From assembly GCA_017607445.1 (NCBI GenBank), contig JAEVHH010000001.1:496001-560000 (forward strand): a stretch of DNA of 64,000 nt, written 5' to 3'. A program made the translations under genes and the position numbers. Positions 12,301-24,149 of this stretch are shown here, in pieces. Positions within the stretch are counted from its first letter, which is position 1; every line of letters begins with the position of its first letter. The notes beneath the pieces are model-generated. The model saw only the letters and a list, made by a program, of their open reading frames with translations, did no database searches and had not been told where the DNA came from. The stretch comes from Histoplasma ohiense (Eukaryota; Ascomycota; Eurotiomycetes; Onygenales; Ajellomycetaceae).

Positions 12301-12480
12301 CAGAGTTTCATCTTTCTTTGGTGTGAATAACACTGGCATGCTGGCTGAGCTCTTGAATGGATGTATTCAATTCTTCTCTAATGCCTTTTCAATATATTCT
12401 CAGAGGACAGAGAGTTCTTGAGGTGATAAGTTATATATCAATTGATATGGGGGTTTCTTGCCAGGTTTGAGCTCTATGGC
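9380..12480 (-). pseudogene. Gypsy-C1 pol (RT, RNase H, integrase, chromodomain), with stops
   Basis: Minus strand, N- to C-terminus with falling coordinate. RT: 12118-12339 (HLCVDYQGLNEITVKNQYPLP) and 11740-12117, with YLDDIIIYS near 12000. RNase H: 11044-11457 (FWSRKLTETERCYQTYDLEML). Integrase: the HHCC region at 10447-10653 (H and C pairs present) and the core around 9850-10440. Chromodomain: about 9400-9545, with WESEKNL near its end. TGA codons interrupt it at positions where the family has Trp or Arg, so it is a recently inactivated polyprotein rather than an ancient relic. Its 3' end lies within about 130 bp of the proposed stop of the antisense gene. Confidence 0.86.
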
Positions 12481-13060
12481 ATGATCATGAGGTGCATGTT
12501 CCACATCAGGTATGTCTTCTCAGAATACATCAAAATAATCTTTATAATCATCTGAGATATTTGACTCAGTTGCTGCACTCGCAGCTTGTAATGATAAGGC
12601 AGTGAATATAATATTGCCATCATCAATTAGTGTTGCAAATTCTTTAGCAGTATCCAGGTACATATGGTTAATATTCAACACTTTTCTATAGATTCAGCAT
12701 CTTTGCACCCAGTTGATATCAGAGTTCACAGCTTCCAATCACAGCATGCTCAAAATTACATCATATCCACTAATATCAGCCTCTTCAAAATGGTGGAATC
12801 CTTCTCAGAGGATGTGTTCATCATCAATAATCTTCATTGCAGCTCTTCATTGTTCATATGATTTAATCTTATGATTATCAACTGCTTTCACTACTTTTGG
12901 TTTATCTTCTGTCTTCAAGAAATATTTTGATGCTCAGATGTGGGACACAAAGTTCACATCTGTGCTGAAATCCACTAGCATCCACACCATCGACCATTCT
13001 GCTTCTGTCAGCATTCATATATTCATCGCCAATAATTGTTTATCTCACAGTCTAGTTGTT
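12480..13060 (-). pseudogene. Gypsy-C1 protease region
   Basis: Minus-strand stretch between the gag zinc knuckle and RT. An aspartic-protease-like start reads LVDFSTDVNFVS around 12960-13000, where DSGA would be expected. The region is followed by acidic linker sequence (ISDDYKDYFDVF) that precedes RT in this family. TGA stops are present. Confidence 0.6.
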
Positions 13061-13099
13061 CATATTCCCAATGCAGCAGCTGCTCCTACAATTGGAATT

Positions 13100-14207
13100 G
13101 TTGATTTTTTGCTTGTTGAACTTGGTTGCACTTTTCAGAGTGTAACATCCAACAATCATTTGCAACATGATCCTTCTTATGGCAGTGAGAACACTTCTTC
13201 ATTCAGTTATATTTATCTTTCTTGATTTGTTCAGTTGAATCTGTTTGTTCCTCTCATTTCCTCTTGTTCCAATGATTGCTAGATTTATCAGAATGATGCT
13301 GATTCCCTACAAATATCACAGATCTTCCTTTGCAAATAGCACACTGTCACTCTGATATATTTTCCTTGAGAGTCTGTAGAGTTCAAAGCAACTCTTTGTA
13401 GTTCTGAAGCTCTTGATTTCAACAGTTGAGTTCTGTGTGTAATATCTTCAATGTCTTACTACACAAGTTATCCATTCTTTGTTCTTTGCTATATGAGGGT
13501 AAGTAGTATTCTCAGTCTTCGAGATATTTAGAGAAATTGTGTATTGATTGTCATTCTTGTTGCTTCACATCTTGAAACTTTTGACTTGTCAATCAGTGCT
13601 GATTCTGTGGATCGTTAATTTGCATTTCTAGATGTGATAACATATCATCGAAAGTCAACAGTGTTGCTCCTCCACATCTCTCATACAATGATACAAAATT
13701 CAACCACTTCTGCTTAACATGGGTGTCAAGATAGAGTTTAGCATCATTTATCTTGTGTTCTTTCTTTTGATAATACTGATGATGATGTGTAAAGAGAGTC
13801 AACATGTGATCTTTATAGTCCTTGAATTCTAACATATTTTTTCCTTGATAATAGTTCTTAATCTTCAATCTCAGTGGTGTTTCATTATCATCATCTGTAT
13901 CATTCACAGATCGATTTTGCGGCGGTCCTGTGGTGATATTCTGGGTTAATTGAGGCTCAATGAGAGTATCTCCATGAATCTGCACTTCCAACTTGTTGAG
14001 CTGCTGTTGTGCATGCAGAATAGCTAATTGCTGCTCTTGTTCATGAATTTGATCATTCAACTGTTGCAAACACGCATTGTGATCATCGGAGGCAGTAGAA
14101 GATTCAGATTGGTTTTCAAGAGATCTTGCACATATCAAAATCATCTTGCATGTTTTAACTAATGTTGCGTGCTTTATTGTAGGTGTGCGTAACAACAGAC
14201 CACTCAA
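13100..14207 (-). pseudogene. Gypsy-C1 gag with CCHC knuckle
   Basis: The open part is 13593-14207 (204 codons, minus strand), with a Gln-rich coiled-coil-like segment (HEQEQQLAILHAQQQLNKLE) and a capsid-like region. It continues with stops to a zinc knuckle CSHC-x4-H-x4-C at about 13155-13195. It begins close behind the 5' LTR. The same gag is at 19300-20430 (Gypsy-C2, minus strand) and 61129-62200 (Gypsy-C3, plus strand). Confidence 0.82.
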
Positions 14208-14230
14208 ATAAAGTTTAGAGCGATTAGAAT

Positions 14231-14501
14231 TGTAAGAGATGGTTGTTGGTATAATTATGGAAGTAGTGTGAAGTACACATGTAGAATGTTAAGAAGGTAG
14301 CAATCTCTATTATTCAAAGCTAATTGCTGATCTCCTAATATCTACAGATATCAGCAAGCATTATATAGGCGACCTCCATGCGCTACAGCTGCCTATGGTG
14401 CCATGTGCTATGTCCCTCTTCATTAATTCTGGCGTGTTCTGTGTTCTTCTATCGCCACATAGCTATTTCCTAATATAGATATCTCTGTTGCGCCTATTAC
14501 A
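14231..14501 (-). repeat. Gypsy-C1 5' LTR
   Basis: 271-bp LTR. In sense (minus) orientation it has a TATA-like CCTATATAATGC about halfway along. It is followed by TSD acccc (14502-14506) and the interrupted Gypsy-C2 antisense gene. Confidence 0.92.
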
Positions 14502-15559
14502 ACCCCCCAGTATACTCTTGCTTTGTGAATGATGAATGAATACACTGTCACATCTGCTATATATCAAATAGAAGTTGTGCTGCCATAAGTTTTCTTAAAC
14601 TGAAGTTGTTATGGATGCTAACAGATTATAGATGTCTGAGTGCTTTCACAAAACTGATCAATCTTTGATTGATGAATTTCACAAGATGCTGCTCTTCAAT
14701 GAAGTTTCAGATGAGAGATTTGCCATGTATCAAACTGCTGTTGTGAGATTTGTACTTGACATGCAGATCTACAAGAATGCAGATGGGATTCTAGAATTCT
14801 ATGTGAACTCTGATAATCTATTGTCACAGCAGAGTGTGGTATTTGATCATAGCAGTGTTTCAGAAAGTGTGTTTTCATGTTCTGTTATTACATTGATGTC
14901 ATTCTCACTGAGCCAAGATCTTGGTATGTTATTTGAGTTGATCAATAATGTAGATGAAGATGAGGAAGTGGATGATTCTGTTGAAGTGTTAGAAAGAAAC
15001 ACAGCAGTATATTGCTGTTGTTGTATTCAACATTTGACAATATCCCTCTGCCATCATTGTGAGTCTGCTGAGAGTCAATGCAAAAAATGCAAGCACTGCT
15101 TGATGATGAAGCATGCCTGCATTCTGATAAGTTATTATTCAAAACAAATATTTTTACAGTATATAATATTAACTTTCTATTAGATATCAGCAGATGCTGT
15201 TGAATTGACTCAGATGATTATCAATGCTGCTGAGAATCTAATTATCACTGATGCAGACATTTCAAACATTGATGTTTTGCAGAGTGCTGTGACTGTGACA
15301 GTTAGATTCTTTGCTGTGAAGATCTGAAAGATTCAATGAGACAGTTCTTCTGAGACTCCAGCTGAAACAGTGATTGATGAGATTCTGATGATTACATCAT
15401 CAGTCACAGCTCTCAAGTCATCATTGAAATGTTGTACTTCATCAGTTGAGGAAATCCAGAATAATAAGCAGATTTGTTTTGGTGACAATTTCTCAAATGA
15501 CACTGATCAAGCTGAGGCAGATCTGTTTTTTAATCTCTGAATGAAATAAGTATATTCAG

Positions 15560-18500
15560 CAGTCATCATCATCTTCTTCATTTTTGTTTACTGACTGATT
15601 TCTGATAGATTTTATTAAACTGTTTCAAGTACTTCTGACTGTTCATCAAATTTTTCTCAGATTTCCAAGAATTGTCTGCATCTGTACAATCTTTTCATTT
15701 GACAAGATACTGTGTTTGACTGCAGTACTGATGCTTGTTTAATATAGCTTCAACTTCTCATTTCTCTTATATGTCTATAATTATCAGTTCTGCTTGCAGG
15801 ATTTGTCTGTTGTGTGTGTGATATGATTCAAGAAGGGAAACATGGAATATGAAATGAATTTCTTTATATTGCAGTGTGAGTTTCAGTTTGTATGCCTGTG
15901 TACTGCAGATATCAATTATTTGAAAGAGACTCAAAAATCAATAATCTAGTTTGAGTGAGAATCACAAGATGGATATATTTTTTGCACACAGCATTATCCA
16001 GTTCTCTATCTTAAAGCTTTTTGATATATGACATTGATTGTAATACTTTTTCTCAGCTGCTTTGACAGCTTTCAGACATTCTCAGATTTTGTTCTCTGCT
16101 TGCTTCATCTGTTCCACTTGTTTCATCACTGATTTTGACACATCTGTGCTTGGGGGTTCCATGTCTATATGAAGTTCAGTTGGTCGGCTGATCATTGCTT
16201 CAGATGATGTCATTTTTATCAATGCATGGAAGACATTGTTATATGCCCATTGCATCAGAGGAATCCATTCTATCCAATTATCTTGCTGGTAGCTGCAATA
16301 TGTGTGAAGATAATGTTCAATCATCTGGTTCAATTGTTCTGTCTGACTGTCAGTTTGTGAGTGGAATGCTGTTGATAATTTTTGTTGAACATGGAGCAGG
16401 TAACATAATGTTGATCAAAACTTGCTATTTATTAATGAATCTCAGTTGCTAATAATGTTTGTAGATAGATCAAAGTTCTTCACAATTCTTCATATAATAA
16501 TATCCACAAGTTCTTCTGCATCTAGCTCTGAAGATGTGAGCACAATTATGGCTCATTTGATAAATAAATCAACAAATACAACAATAGTATTATAGATTTG
16601 ACTTCTCTTTTTATTATCTGACAGACCTTCAATAAAGTTCATGCTAATTGTATGTCATTTCTTATCTGGCATTGGATGTGGTTGTAGCAATCTGTATGGC
16701 TTGTGCTGCAGTATCTTGATGCATTGACAAACATTGCAAGTTCTCACATATTCTGCAATCTCATTGCTCATACCATGCCACAAGTACTTGCATTTGATCA
16801 CTTCAATGGTTTTGTCACATTCAAAATGGCTATCTTGAGGATCATTGTGATTCATTTTTATTATTTCATGTCTTATGACTTTATTTTGTGATATGTAGAC
16901 TTTACCATCTTTTCTGAGCAGATCATCTTTATCTACTGTTCAGATCAAATGATTATCTATACTAGTGTCACTTATTTCTAGTCTTCTGCAAAGTTCAGAT
17001 GTGCTGGTGTCTCTATTCTGAATCTGCAGTAAGAGTTTGATGATAGATTCAGCTATCTCTTTGTGATAGACTGTCTTGAACTCAAATATCTTGATGACTA
17101 GAATTTATGATATTAGAGTCTCTAGATTTAATTCTGTAATGTCTGCAATTTTGTTCTCATTCACAGATGTGTTCTTTATTCTGTAGAGGTTATTATCATT
17201 GATGACTATAAACCTCTTCACTCAACAATTTTCATTAGCTTGCAGATCTTTTCACATCATCTTGATATATTGATTTAACTTTGTGTTTTCTTTTGTCTTT
17301 AGTGACTTAAAGATCTTCTTATGCAGCTTCTCTTGCAGAGTAGAGAGCTTCATCAAGAAAGCTGTGTGTTTTACAAAATCTGGACAATGACTTGATGCAT
17401 CTGTGGGATTATTTTTCCCAGAATGGTGCTCTATTTCAAAATTGAATGCTGAGAGCATTTTCATTCAGTGAATCTGATGCTCATTTAGCTGCTTCATTGT
17501 CATGAAGTGCTGAAGGTTGACATGGTCAGATAAAACAGTTATTGAGTGCCTGCTATCATGTAAGTAGTGACACCATTGCCTGAAAGCTTCTACAATTGAC
17601 AACATTTCTAGATCATATGTTTGATAATGTCTTTCTGTTTCTGTGAGCTTTCTAGACCAAAATGTGATTGAATGCCAGTGATCATCATCCATTAATTGTG
17701 ATATTACTGTGGTGATTGCAACATCAGATCCATCCATTTCTATATGAAGCTTTCACTGTGAATCAAAATGAATCAACAATGATGCTTTTGTAAAGCATTC
17801 TTTTAACTGCAAAATTGTGTGCTTGCAGTTTTTGTCTAACTGAACAGATGTGTTATTCTTCCCTCTTTTTGTTTTGTAATCTTTTAACAATTTGGTCAGA
17901 GATGTCATTATTATTGAGAACTTGTATATGAATCAATGATAGAAATTGATGAATTCTAGAAATATTTGCAATTTGTTTATAGTTCACAGTTCTGATCAAT
18001 CTAGAATTGTGTTGATGTGGTGTTTCTCAACAGTAATGCTCTGCATGGTAATCACAAAACCCAAAAATTCAATTTCTGTTGTGTGGAATGTACACTTACT
18101 AAGTTTGGCATATAGTCTCCATCGCCTTAACTGTTCCAGCATGTTCTTAACATGGACGACATGTTCATCAAGCATGTTTGAATAGATTATGATATTGTCA
18201 AGATAAGTCATGCAATATACATCTAAAAGATTGCTGAGGGCTTTGTTGATATAAGATTGAAAGATTGCAGAGACATTGGTTAGTCCAAAAGGTAAGACTA
18301 GATATTCAAAGTGTTCATATTGTGTTCAAAATGCTGTTTTTCATTCATCCTCTGCTTGTATGCAAATTCTATGATATGTGTCTCTCAGATTCAGTTGTGT
18401 ATATATTTTGACATCTGCTAATCTATCAAGTATTTCACTTATCAAGAGCAGTGGATATCAATTCTTGACTGTTATTTCATTCAATCCTCAATAATCTATA

Positions 18501-19300
18501 CAAAGACACAGAGTTTCATCTTTCTTCAGTGTGAATAACACTGATGCACTGGCTGGACTCTTGAACAGACATATTCAATTCTTCTCTAATATCTTTTCAA
18601 TATATTCTCAGAGGACAGAGAGTTCTTGAGGTGATAAGTTATATATCAGTCAATATGAGGGTTTCTTGCCAGATTTGAGCTCTATGGCATGATCATGAGA
18701 TGCATGTTCTGCATCAGATATGTCTTCTTGAAATACATCAAGATAATCTTTATAATCATCTGAAATATTTGGCTCAGTTGCTGCACTTGCAGCTTGTAAT
18801 GATAAAGCAGTGAATATAATATTGCCATCATCAATTAGTATTGTGAATTCTTTAGCAGTATCCAGATGCATGTGGTTAATATTCAACACTTTTCTATAGG
18901 TTCAGCATCTTCGCACCCAGTTGATATCAGAGTTCACAGCTTCCAACCACAGCATGCTCAAAATTATATCATATCTGCTAATATCAGCCTCTTCAAAATG
19001 GTGGAATCCTTCTTGAAGAATGTGTTCATCATTGATAATCTTCATTGCAGCTCTTTGTTGTTCATATGATTTAATCTTATGATTATCAACTGCTTCCACC
19101 ACTTTTGGTTTACCTTCTGCCTTTGAGAAATATTTTGATACTCAGATGTGGGACACAAAGTTCACATCTGTGCCAGAATTCACTAGTGTTCATATCATTG
19201 ACCATCCCACTTCTGTCAGCATTCATGTATTCATCATCAATAATTGTTTATTTTACAGTCTAGTTGTTTGTATTCTCAATACAGCAGCTGCTTCTACAAT
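15560..19300 (-). pseudogene. Gypsy-C2 pol remnant
   Basis: Same order as C1 on the minus strand: chromodomain about 15640-15790, integrase 15900-16900 (16082-16333 core C-terminal part, 16655-16855 zinc region), RNase H 17250-17740, RT 17900-18560 (YLDNIIIYS near 18200, where YLDD reads YLDN), protease 18650-19250. It has more stop codons than C1. Confidence 0.82.
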
Positions 19301-20430
19301 TGAGATTGCTGATTTTTTGCTTATTGAACTTGATTGTGCTTTTTGAAGTGTAACATTCAACAATCATTTGCAATATAACTCTTCTTATGACAGTGAGAAC
19401 ACTTCTTCATTCAGTTATATTTATCTTTCTTGATTTGTTCAATTGAATCCATTTGTTTCTCTTGTTTTCTCTTGTTTCAATGATTGCTAGATTTATCAGA
19501 ATGATGCTGATTCTCTATAAATATTGCAGATCTTTCTTTGTGAATAGCACACTGTTGCTCTGACATATTTTTCTTGAGAGTCTGTAGAGTTTGAAGCAAC
19601 TCTTTGTAGTTCTGAGACTCTTGATTTCAATGATTGAGTTCAGTGTGTAATATCTTCAACATCTTACTATGCAAGTTATCCATTCTTTGTTCTTCACTAT
19701 ATGAGGGTAAGTAGTATTCTCAGTCTTTGAGATATTTAGAGAAATCATGTATTGATTGCCATTCTTGTTGCTTTGCATCTTGAAATTTTTGACTTGTCAA
19801 TTGATGCTGGTTCTGTGGATTGTTGATTTGCATTTCTAGATGTGATAACATATCATCAAAAGTCAATGATATTGCTTCTCCATATCTCTCATACAATGAT
19901 ACAAAATTCAATCATTTCTGCTTAATGTGGATGTCAAGATAGAGTTTAGCATCATTTATCTTGTGTTCTTTCTTTCAATAATATCAGCAGTGATGTGTAA
20001 AGAGAGTCAATATGCAATCTTTATAGTTCTTGAATTCTAACATATTTTTTCCTCAATAATAGTTCTTAATCTTCAATCTCAGTGATGTTTCATTATCATC
20101 ATCTGTATTGTTCACAGATTGATTTTGTGGTGGTTCTGTGATGATATTTTGAGTTAATTGAGACTTGATGAGAGTATCTTCATGAATCTGCACTTCCAAT
20201 TTGTTGAGCTGCTGTTGTGCATGCAGAATAGCTAATTGCTGCTTTTGTTCATGAATTTGATCATTCAACTGTTGCAAACATGCATTGTGATCATTGAAGG
20301 CAGTAGAAGATTCAGATTGGTTTTCAAGAGATCTTGTATGTGTTGAAATCATCTTGCATGTTTTAATCAATGTTGCATGTTTTAACTAACATTGTGTGCT
20401 TTATTGTAGGTGTGTGTAACAACAGATCAC
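19300..20430 (-). pseudogene. Gypsy-C2 gag remnant
   Basis: Open pieces at 19720-19911 and 20053-20370 on the minus strand, collinear with C1 gag (same Gln-rich segment). Just upstream, a short duplication (catcttgcatgttttaa, repeated around 20351-20386) lies in the leader; C3 has a similar one at 61082-61120. Confidence 0.78.
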
Positions 20431-20458
20431 TCAAATAAAGTTTAGAGCAATTAGAATT

Positions 20459-20728
20459 GTAAGAGATGGTTGTAGATATAATTATGGAAGTAGTGTGAAG
20501 TACACATATAGAATGTTAAGAAGGTAGCAATCTCTATTATTCAAAGCTAATTGCTGATCTCCTAATATCTACAGATATCAGTGAGCATTATATAGGCGAC
20601 CACCACACACTACAGCTGCCTATGATGCTGTGTGCTATGTCCCTCTTCATTAATTCTGGCGTGTTCTGTGTTCTTCTATCGCCACATAGCTATTTCCTAA
20701 TATAGATATCTCCGTTGCGCCTATTACA
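20459..20728 (-). repeat. Gypsy-C2 5' LTR
   Basis: 270-bp LTR, TGTAAGAG...CTATTACA on the plus strand, followed by TSD gttgt at 20729-20733. Confidence 0.92.
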
Positions 20729-20733
20729 GTTGT

Positions 20734-20840
20734 GCACTTTCAGTGACAGAAGTGTGTGTTTTGTGGTTTTCTTTCATAGTATTTGCTGCTTCAGATTCAG
20801 TGATAGCATGAGTACAGCAGATGCTGCAGATAGAGGTCAT
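20734..20840 (-). pseudogene. Gypsy-D gag, 5' end, separated by Gypsy-C2
   Basis: Thirty-odd codons from ATG at 20840 on the minus strand, running into the C2 LTR at 20733. The frame continues without a break at 6450 (QQASPSSIKL...) once C2 and one copy of the 5-bp TSD are removed. 20841-20969 would be the 5' leader of Gypsy-D; I see no other gene there. Confidence 0.7.
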
Positions 20841-20969
20841 GACTATTACTCAACAGATCATCTCTCAAAGATTGAGTGATTAAAAACTGTGAGATGTAGT
20901 GACAGTGTGAAGAGTAACAGTAGAAGATAGTTTATAGCATAGCAGAGATAATAGTAATATATTGTAGAG

Positions 20970-21148
20970 TGTAATATAGTAGCATAACATAGTGTAGCTA
21001 ATCACTAAGGAAGAAAAGAAAGAGAAAGAAGATGTGCGAAATACATACATCGATATATATATACATATAGAAATAGCGGTAGCGAGAGTATAATGGAAAG
21101 AGGTAAGAATAAGCGAAGATAATAAGGAAATAATAAATGAGTGCATTA
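20970..21148 (-). repeat. Probable Gypsy-D 5' LTR
   Basis: Sense-strand sequence starts TGTAATGCAC at 21148 and may end ATATTACA at 20970 (179 bp). The first 150 bp match 32967-33117 on the plus strand. It contains (TA)n-rich sequence. The outer end at 21148/21149 is clear because Gypsy-A3 protease sequence resumes there; the inner end is a guess. Confidence 0.55.
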
Positions 21149-23267
21149 CAGAGAATATGTTGAAGCTTATGCTTCTCAACCAGCTGAGTGTCTATAAGAG
21201 TGTAATGAAGAAAACCACTGTCTATCATTGCTCATATATTGACTAGATTATTTACAATGATAGAAATTATAATTGTATCTGCTTGTATCTTCTGCTCAAA
21301 TCTTCAGCTAGCTTTCTGTTTCTTGAGTTCTTATTTATGTTTTAGAGTGAGAGCTCATCTTTTCTCTGTTCTTGCCTGTCCACAGGCAACACAGTGTTCA
21401 CACATATGAGGGATTTACTTGAGACAATTACATTCAGACATTGATTTGTGAAGTGCTCTGATTTATCACAGTGTATACAGACTTTTCTGACAATTCAGTC
21501 AGCAGCATTCTTCTCTGAGACATTGAGGATTCTCAGATGACTTGTGTTTATATATAGAATTCAGTTCATTGATTCTGATTTGAAGATGAGAAGCACTGTA
21601 GAGTGATTCAGAGTATACATATTTATTCAGCAGAATTCTCTGTGATTTTGAAGCATGCAGAACTGAGACAGATTATTGTTCAATAGATGAAAATCAGTGC
21701 AGAATTCACTATATATTAAAAGCTTCAGACACTCTATATTTCAGTTATATAACTGAAAGTTCAAGTTTTTGAACAATATATTGATTTTGACAGCATCATT
21801 TCAGTCTTGCTCATCTGCTTCTAGAAGCTTATAATTGAATTCAGAAAGATAAATTGTTAACACAACATTCATCTAATGAATCTGATTAAGTAAGTTCAAC
21901 ATCTTGACTTGAAGTGTAGAATCAAAAAAGAGAGAGTTGAGTTGTTGAAAGACTAGCTCTGATATATGCTGATGATTCTGACAATGATTCATTCAGAGTT
22001 GAAATTTTGCTAACACATCATCATTCAATCTGCTATGAATATACCACACTTGATTGAATAGTGAGTCTATTGCTTGTTTATCAATGTTCAATTTGATGTT
22101 TGTCTTTGACTTCCACACAAGATAGAGCACTAGATCTCTCTCATATTTGTTGAGAATTAAGAGCTTCTCTCTTGAAGACTTTTCATGAGATGTGGATGTA
22201 GAAGGAACAGTGAATGCAGAAATGCTCATCTCAGTAAATTATCATTGCAATTCAGTCATCTGTAGCACTTACTGCTGAAGAATACTTCATACATCTAAGT
22301 TGTCATCCACTGTGTTTAAATGCAGTGAGTGTTCATAGAATTGTTTGTAGTTCATTTCAATATCTAGAGATATATAATAATAATAAAAAGAAAAGAGAAT
22401 ACTTGTAGACATTCAGTTCTCTCACAGATACTATTTGCAGTGTTGCAGTGCTAAGCTTATCAAGCTTATTTATGAACACTATTCACAGCATTACAGTTTG
22501 TAGGCACTCGGGCCTCTTTGTAGAACATGATTGATTGTGTCTCAGACACTTAGACACAACAGTCTATATAACTAACAATAAAAACACTCAGATTCACAAG
22601 AAATCTCTTATAACAACTAAACACTCAGATCTGTAAACAACACACTCAAATGTAAGAACTGATAACAACATACTCAGATGTAAGAACTAATAATAAAACA
22701 CTCAGATTTTAAATGCAGAAAAATCAATTTGTAATGTAACAGACATACTTCAATTAACAATCTAACACTATTCTAATACAGATTACAAATTGATTAAGAA
22801 AAGAAAGAGAAAAGAAATCAGAAGAAAAGATTGTATGAAGAGAATTCTTATAGAGAGAAATTCAGAGTGAAAGAATATCAGAAGTCACTTCACAGTGAAG
22901 CACAGAGCAGAAGAACATTAAGAGATATATATAAGAATCATTAAAAACTACACAAGCACAGAGTGTGAAACAGAGAAATCATTGAAAGCTACACAGAAGA
23001 ATCATTAGAGACTATATAAATACAAAACACAGAACAGAAGAACATTAGAAGCTACACAGAAGAATTGTTAGAGACTACACAAATACAGAGTATGAAATGA
23101 AAGAACATTAAGAGTTACACAGAAGAATTGTTAGAAACTATATAAGCACAGAGCACAGAGCAGAAGAACATCAAAAGTTACACAAGATTACAACAATCAG
23201 AAACAAGCAAATGCAGAAGAGAAGTTGATTGCATAAATTAATTACTAATAGATATTAATCTATCATA
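21149..23267 (-). mobile_element. Gypsy-A3, 5' part (LTR, leader, gag, start of protease)
   Basis: Minus-strand copy of the Gypsy-A family: 5' LTR 22735-23267, leader 22380-22734, gag about 21350-22230 (open piece 21993-22229), then a protease start (IDSGFLHYTLID, with the DSG motif) at about 21190-21228, where Gypsy-D is inserted. The rest of A3 lies beyond D, off the left edge. Its LTR abuts X-D sequence at 23268. Confidence 0.85.
22735..23267 (-). repeat. Gypsy-A3 5' LTR
   Basis: 533-bp LTR. The sense start TGTGATAG has decayed to TATGATAG, and the inner end is TGTAACAG on the plus strand. It contains the same U3 repeat units of about 60 bp as the other full-length LTRs. It is almost free of CpG. 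Confidence 0.85.
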
Positions 23268-23403
23268 TTTACTTTTCTTCATTTATTCTGATTTTTATTG
23301 ATTTAAATATTCTTTCTCTCTTTTCTTGCTGCTCTTTCTGTTTCTCTTCACTTTTTTTTCTTTTATAATCTTCTTCAGTACTCTCTTCTCTCTCTTTCTT
23401 CAG

Positions 23404-23485
23404 CCCGCGTGGCGCAGTTGATAAGACTGTTACTCAAGATAGCACTGTTAGATGTGCTGTAGATTTGAATCCTGCTGCTGGCAAG
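23404..23485 (+). promoter_or_regulatory. tRNA-Leu(CAA)-like head with A and B boxes of S1
   Basis: A-box-like TGGCGCAGTTGATAAG at about 23410-23425 and B-box-like GATTTGAATCC at 23462-23472 (consensus GGTTCGANTCC). Between them is an anticodon arm with 7-nt loop CTCAAGA (anticodon CAA) and space for a long variable arm, as in tRNA-Leu. The B box has two transitions away from consensus, which fits C/G decay. It is a tRNA-derived promoter, not a working tRNA. Confidence 0.65.
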
Positions 23486-24149
23486 ATCTCATTTTGAGCC
23501 ACATCTTACCCATGAAGGCCTCTGTGATCAGAGGCCAAGCCTAGTGAGGCAGTGCTGACAGGGGTGCTGCTTGGCAGTGGTGAGAGTGATGACTGCTGGA
23601 AGCCATGCTCATTTAGTGTCAAGCAGCTCCTCTGTCACTAGTGCTGATCTAAGCAAGATCTGATGATTACAGAGAGTTGAGTATAGAGTGCTTATACATA
23701 CTAACACCTGCCAAGGCTCCCGGCATCTAGAGGGCCACTCCAACAACAGAGAATGATTTTAAAAACCATCCAATTGACTGCCTCATCAGAGGGGTAGTAG
23801 CAAGTCAAACAGGACACTCTGGTAGGCACTCTATTCAGAGCCCACTAGTGGTCATCTAACACTATTAGTGAGTTATCATCGGGTGGGGTAAGCCTATGGT
23901 TAGTCCCTTACACAGGGCAAGGCCACGACGGCTGGTTGGTAGGCCAAGGGGGCAATGAGCCAAGATCAGCAACTGGAAGCTCTAGGCTATGGTGATGCCT
24001 AGAATGAGCAGTGGCACTTAACTAGAACCCCCACTGAAAACCCCAGAACTAGTTAAAGTGGTCTGAGAGGACAGACACAGTGATCAGTTGATTATGAAGA
24101 TTATAATATGTAACTAGCTTAAGGTGCATCCTGCATGGAATAGCTATGT

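Larger units (their letters stand above)
7378..14501 (-). mobile_element. Gypsy-C1, complete chromovirus with antisense gene
   Basis: 7,124-bp Ty3/Gypsy element, sense on the minus strand: 5' LTR 14231-14501, gag to about 13100, protease/RT/RNase H/integrase with C-terminal chromodomain down to about 9380, then a convergent accessory gene on the plus strand (8191-9251), a non-coding stretch (7648-8190) and 3' LTR 7378-7647. TSD acccc at 7373-7377 and 14502-14506. The two LTRs differ by many transitions and no transversion that I could see. For example 7421-7434 and 14275-14288 differ at four of 14 bases, all G/A or C/T. It is the youngest of the left-hand stack. Confidence 0.94.
7269..15546 (+). 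pseudogene. Antisense double-Cys6 gene of Gypsy-C2, broken
   Basis: Second copy of the accessory gene described at 8191-9251. Exon 1 begins at ATG 7269 and is cut at 7377 by Gypsy-C1, continuing at 14507. Exon 2 is 14632-15126, and exon 3 starts at about 15184. Both 5' splice sites have changed from GT to AT (ATAAGT just after 14583 and after 15126), so it could not be spliced normally even before the C1 insertion. The second Cys6 motif is still readable in exon 2 (CCCC...C...CKHC...C). Stop codons break exon 3. It is older than the C1 copy by nesting and decay. Confidence 0.75.
6456..20728 (-). mobile_element. Gypsy-C2, chromovirus, interrupted by Gypsy-C1
   Basis: Complete minus-strand element. 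Its LTRs are at 6456-6726 and 20459-20728, with TSD gttgt (6451-6455 and 20729-20733). It is interrupted by Gypsy-C1, which inserted in C2's antisense accessory gene with TSD acccc (7373-7377 and 14502-14506). Without C1 it is about 7.1 kb, the same as C1. It is more decayed than C1. Confidence 0.92.
3259..21148 (-). mobile_element. Gypsy-D, interrupted Ty3/Gypsy element
   Basis: A minus-strand Gypsy element split by the Gypsy-C2 insertion (6456-20728, TSD gttgt at 6451-6455 and 20729-20733). Reading down the minus strand: a putative 5' LTR (about 20970-21148, starting TGTAATGC and possibly ending ATATTACA), gag (20840-20734, then 6450 to about 5200), then protease/RT/RNase H down to 3259, where Gypsy-A1 interrupts it. 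The rest lies off the left edge. Removing C2 and one TSD restores a continuous gag reading frame, which confirms the nesting. At 21149 it abuts Gypsy-A3 in the protease region, so D is inserted in A3. A related LTR fragment occurs at 32967-33117 (+). Confidence 0.8.

Noticed and set aside
23404..23485. A functional tRNA-Leu gene
   Set aside because: The stems are imperfect, the B box deviates from consensus and the sequence is the head of a TSD-flanked retroelement.
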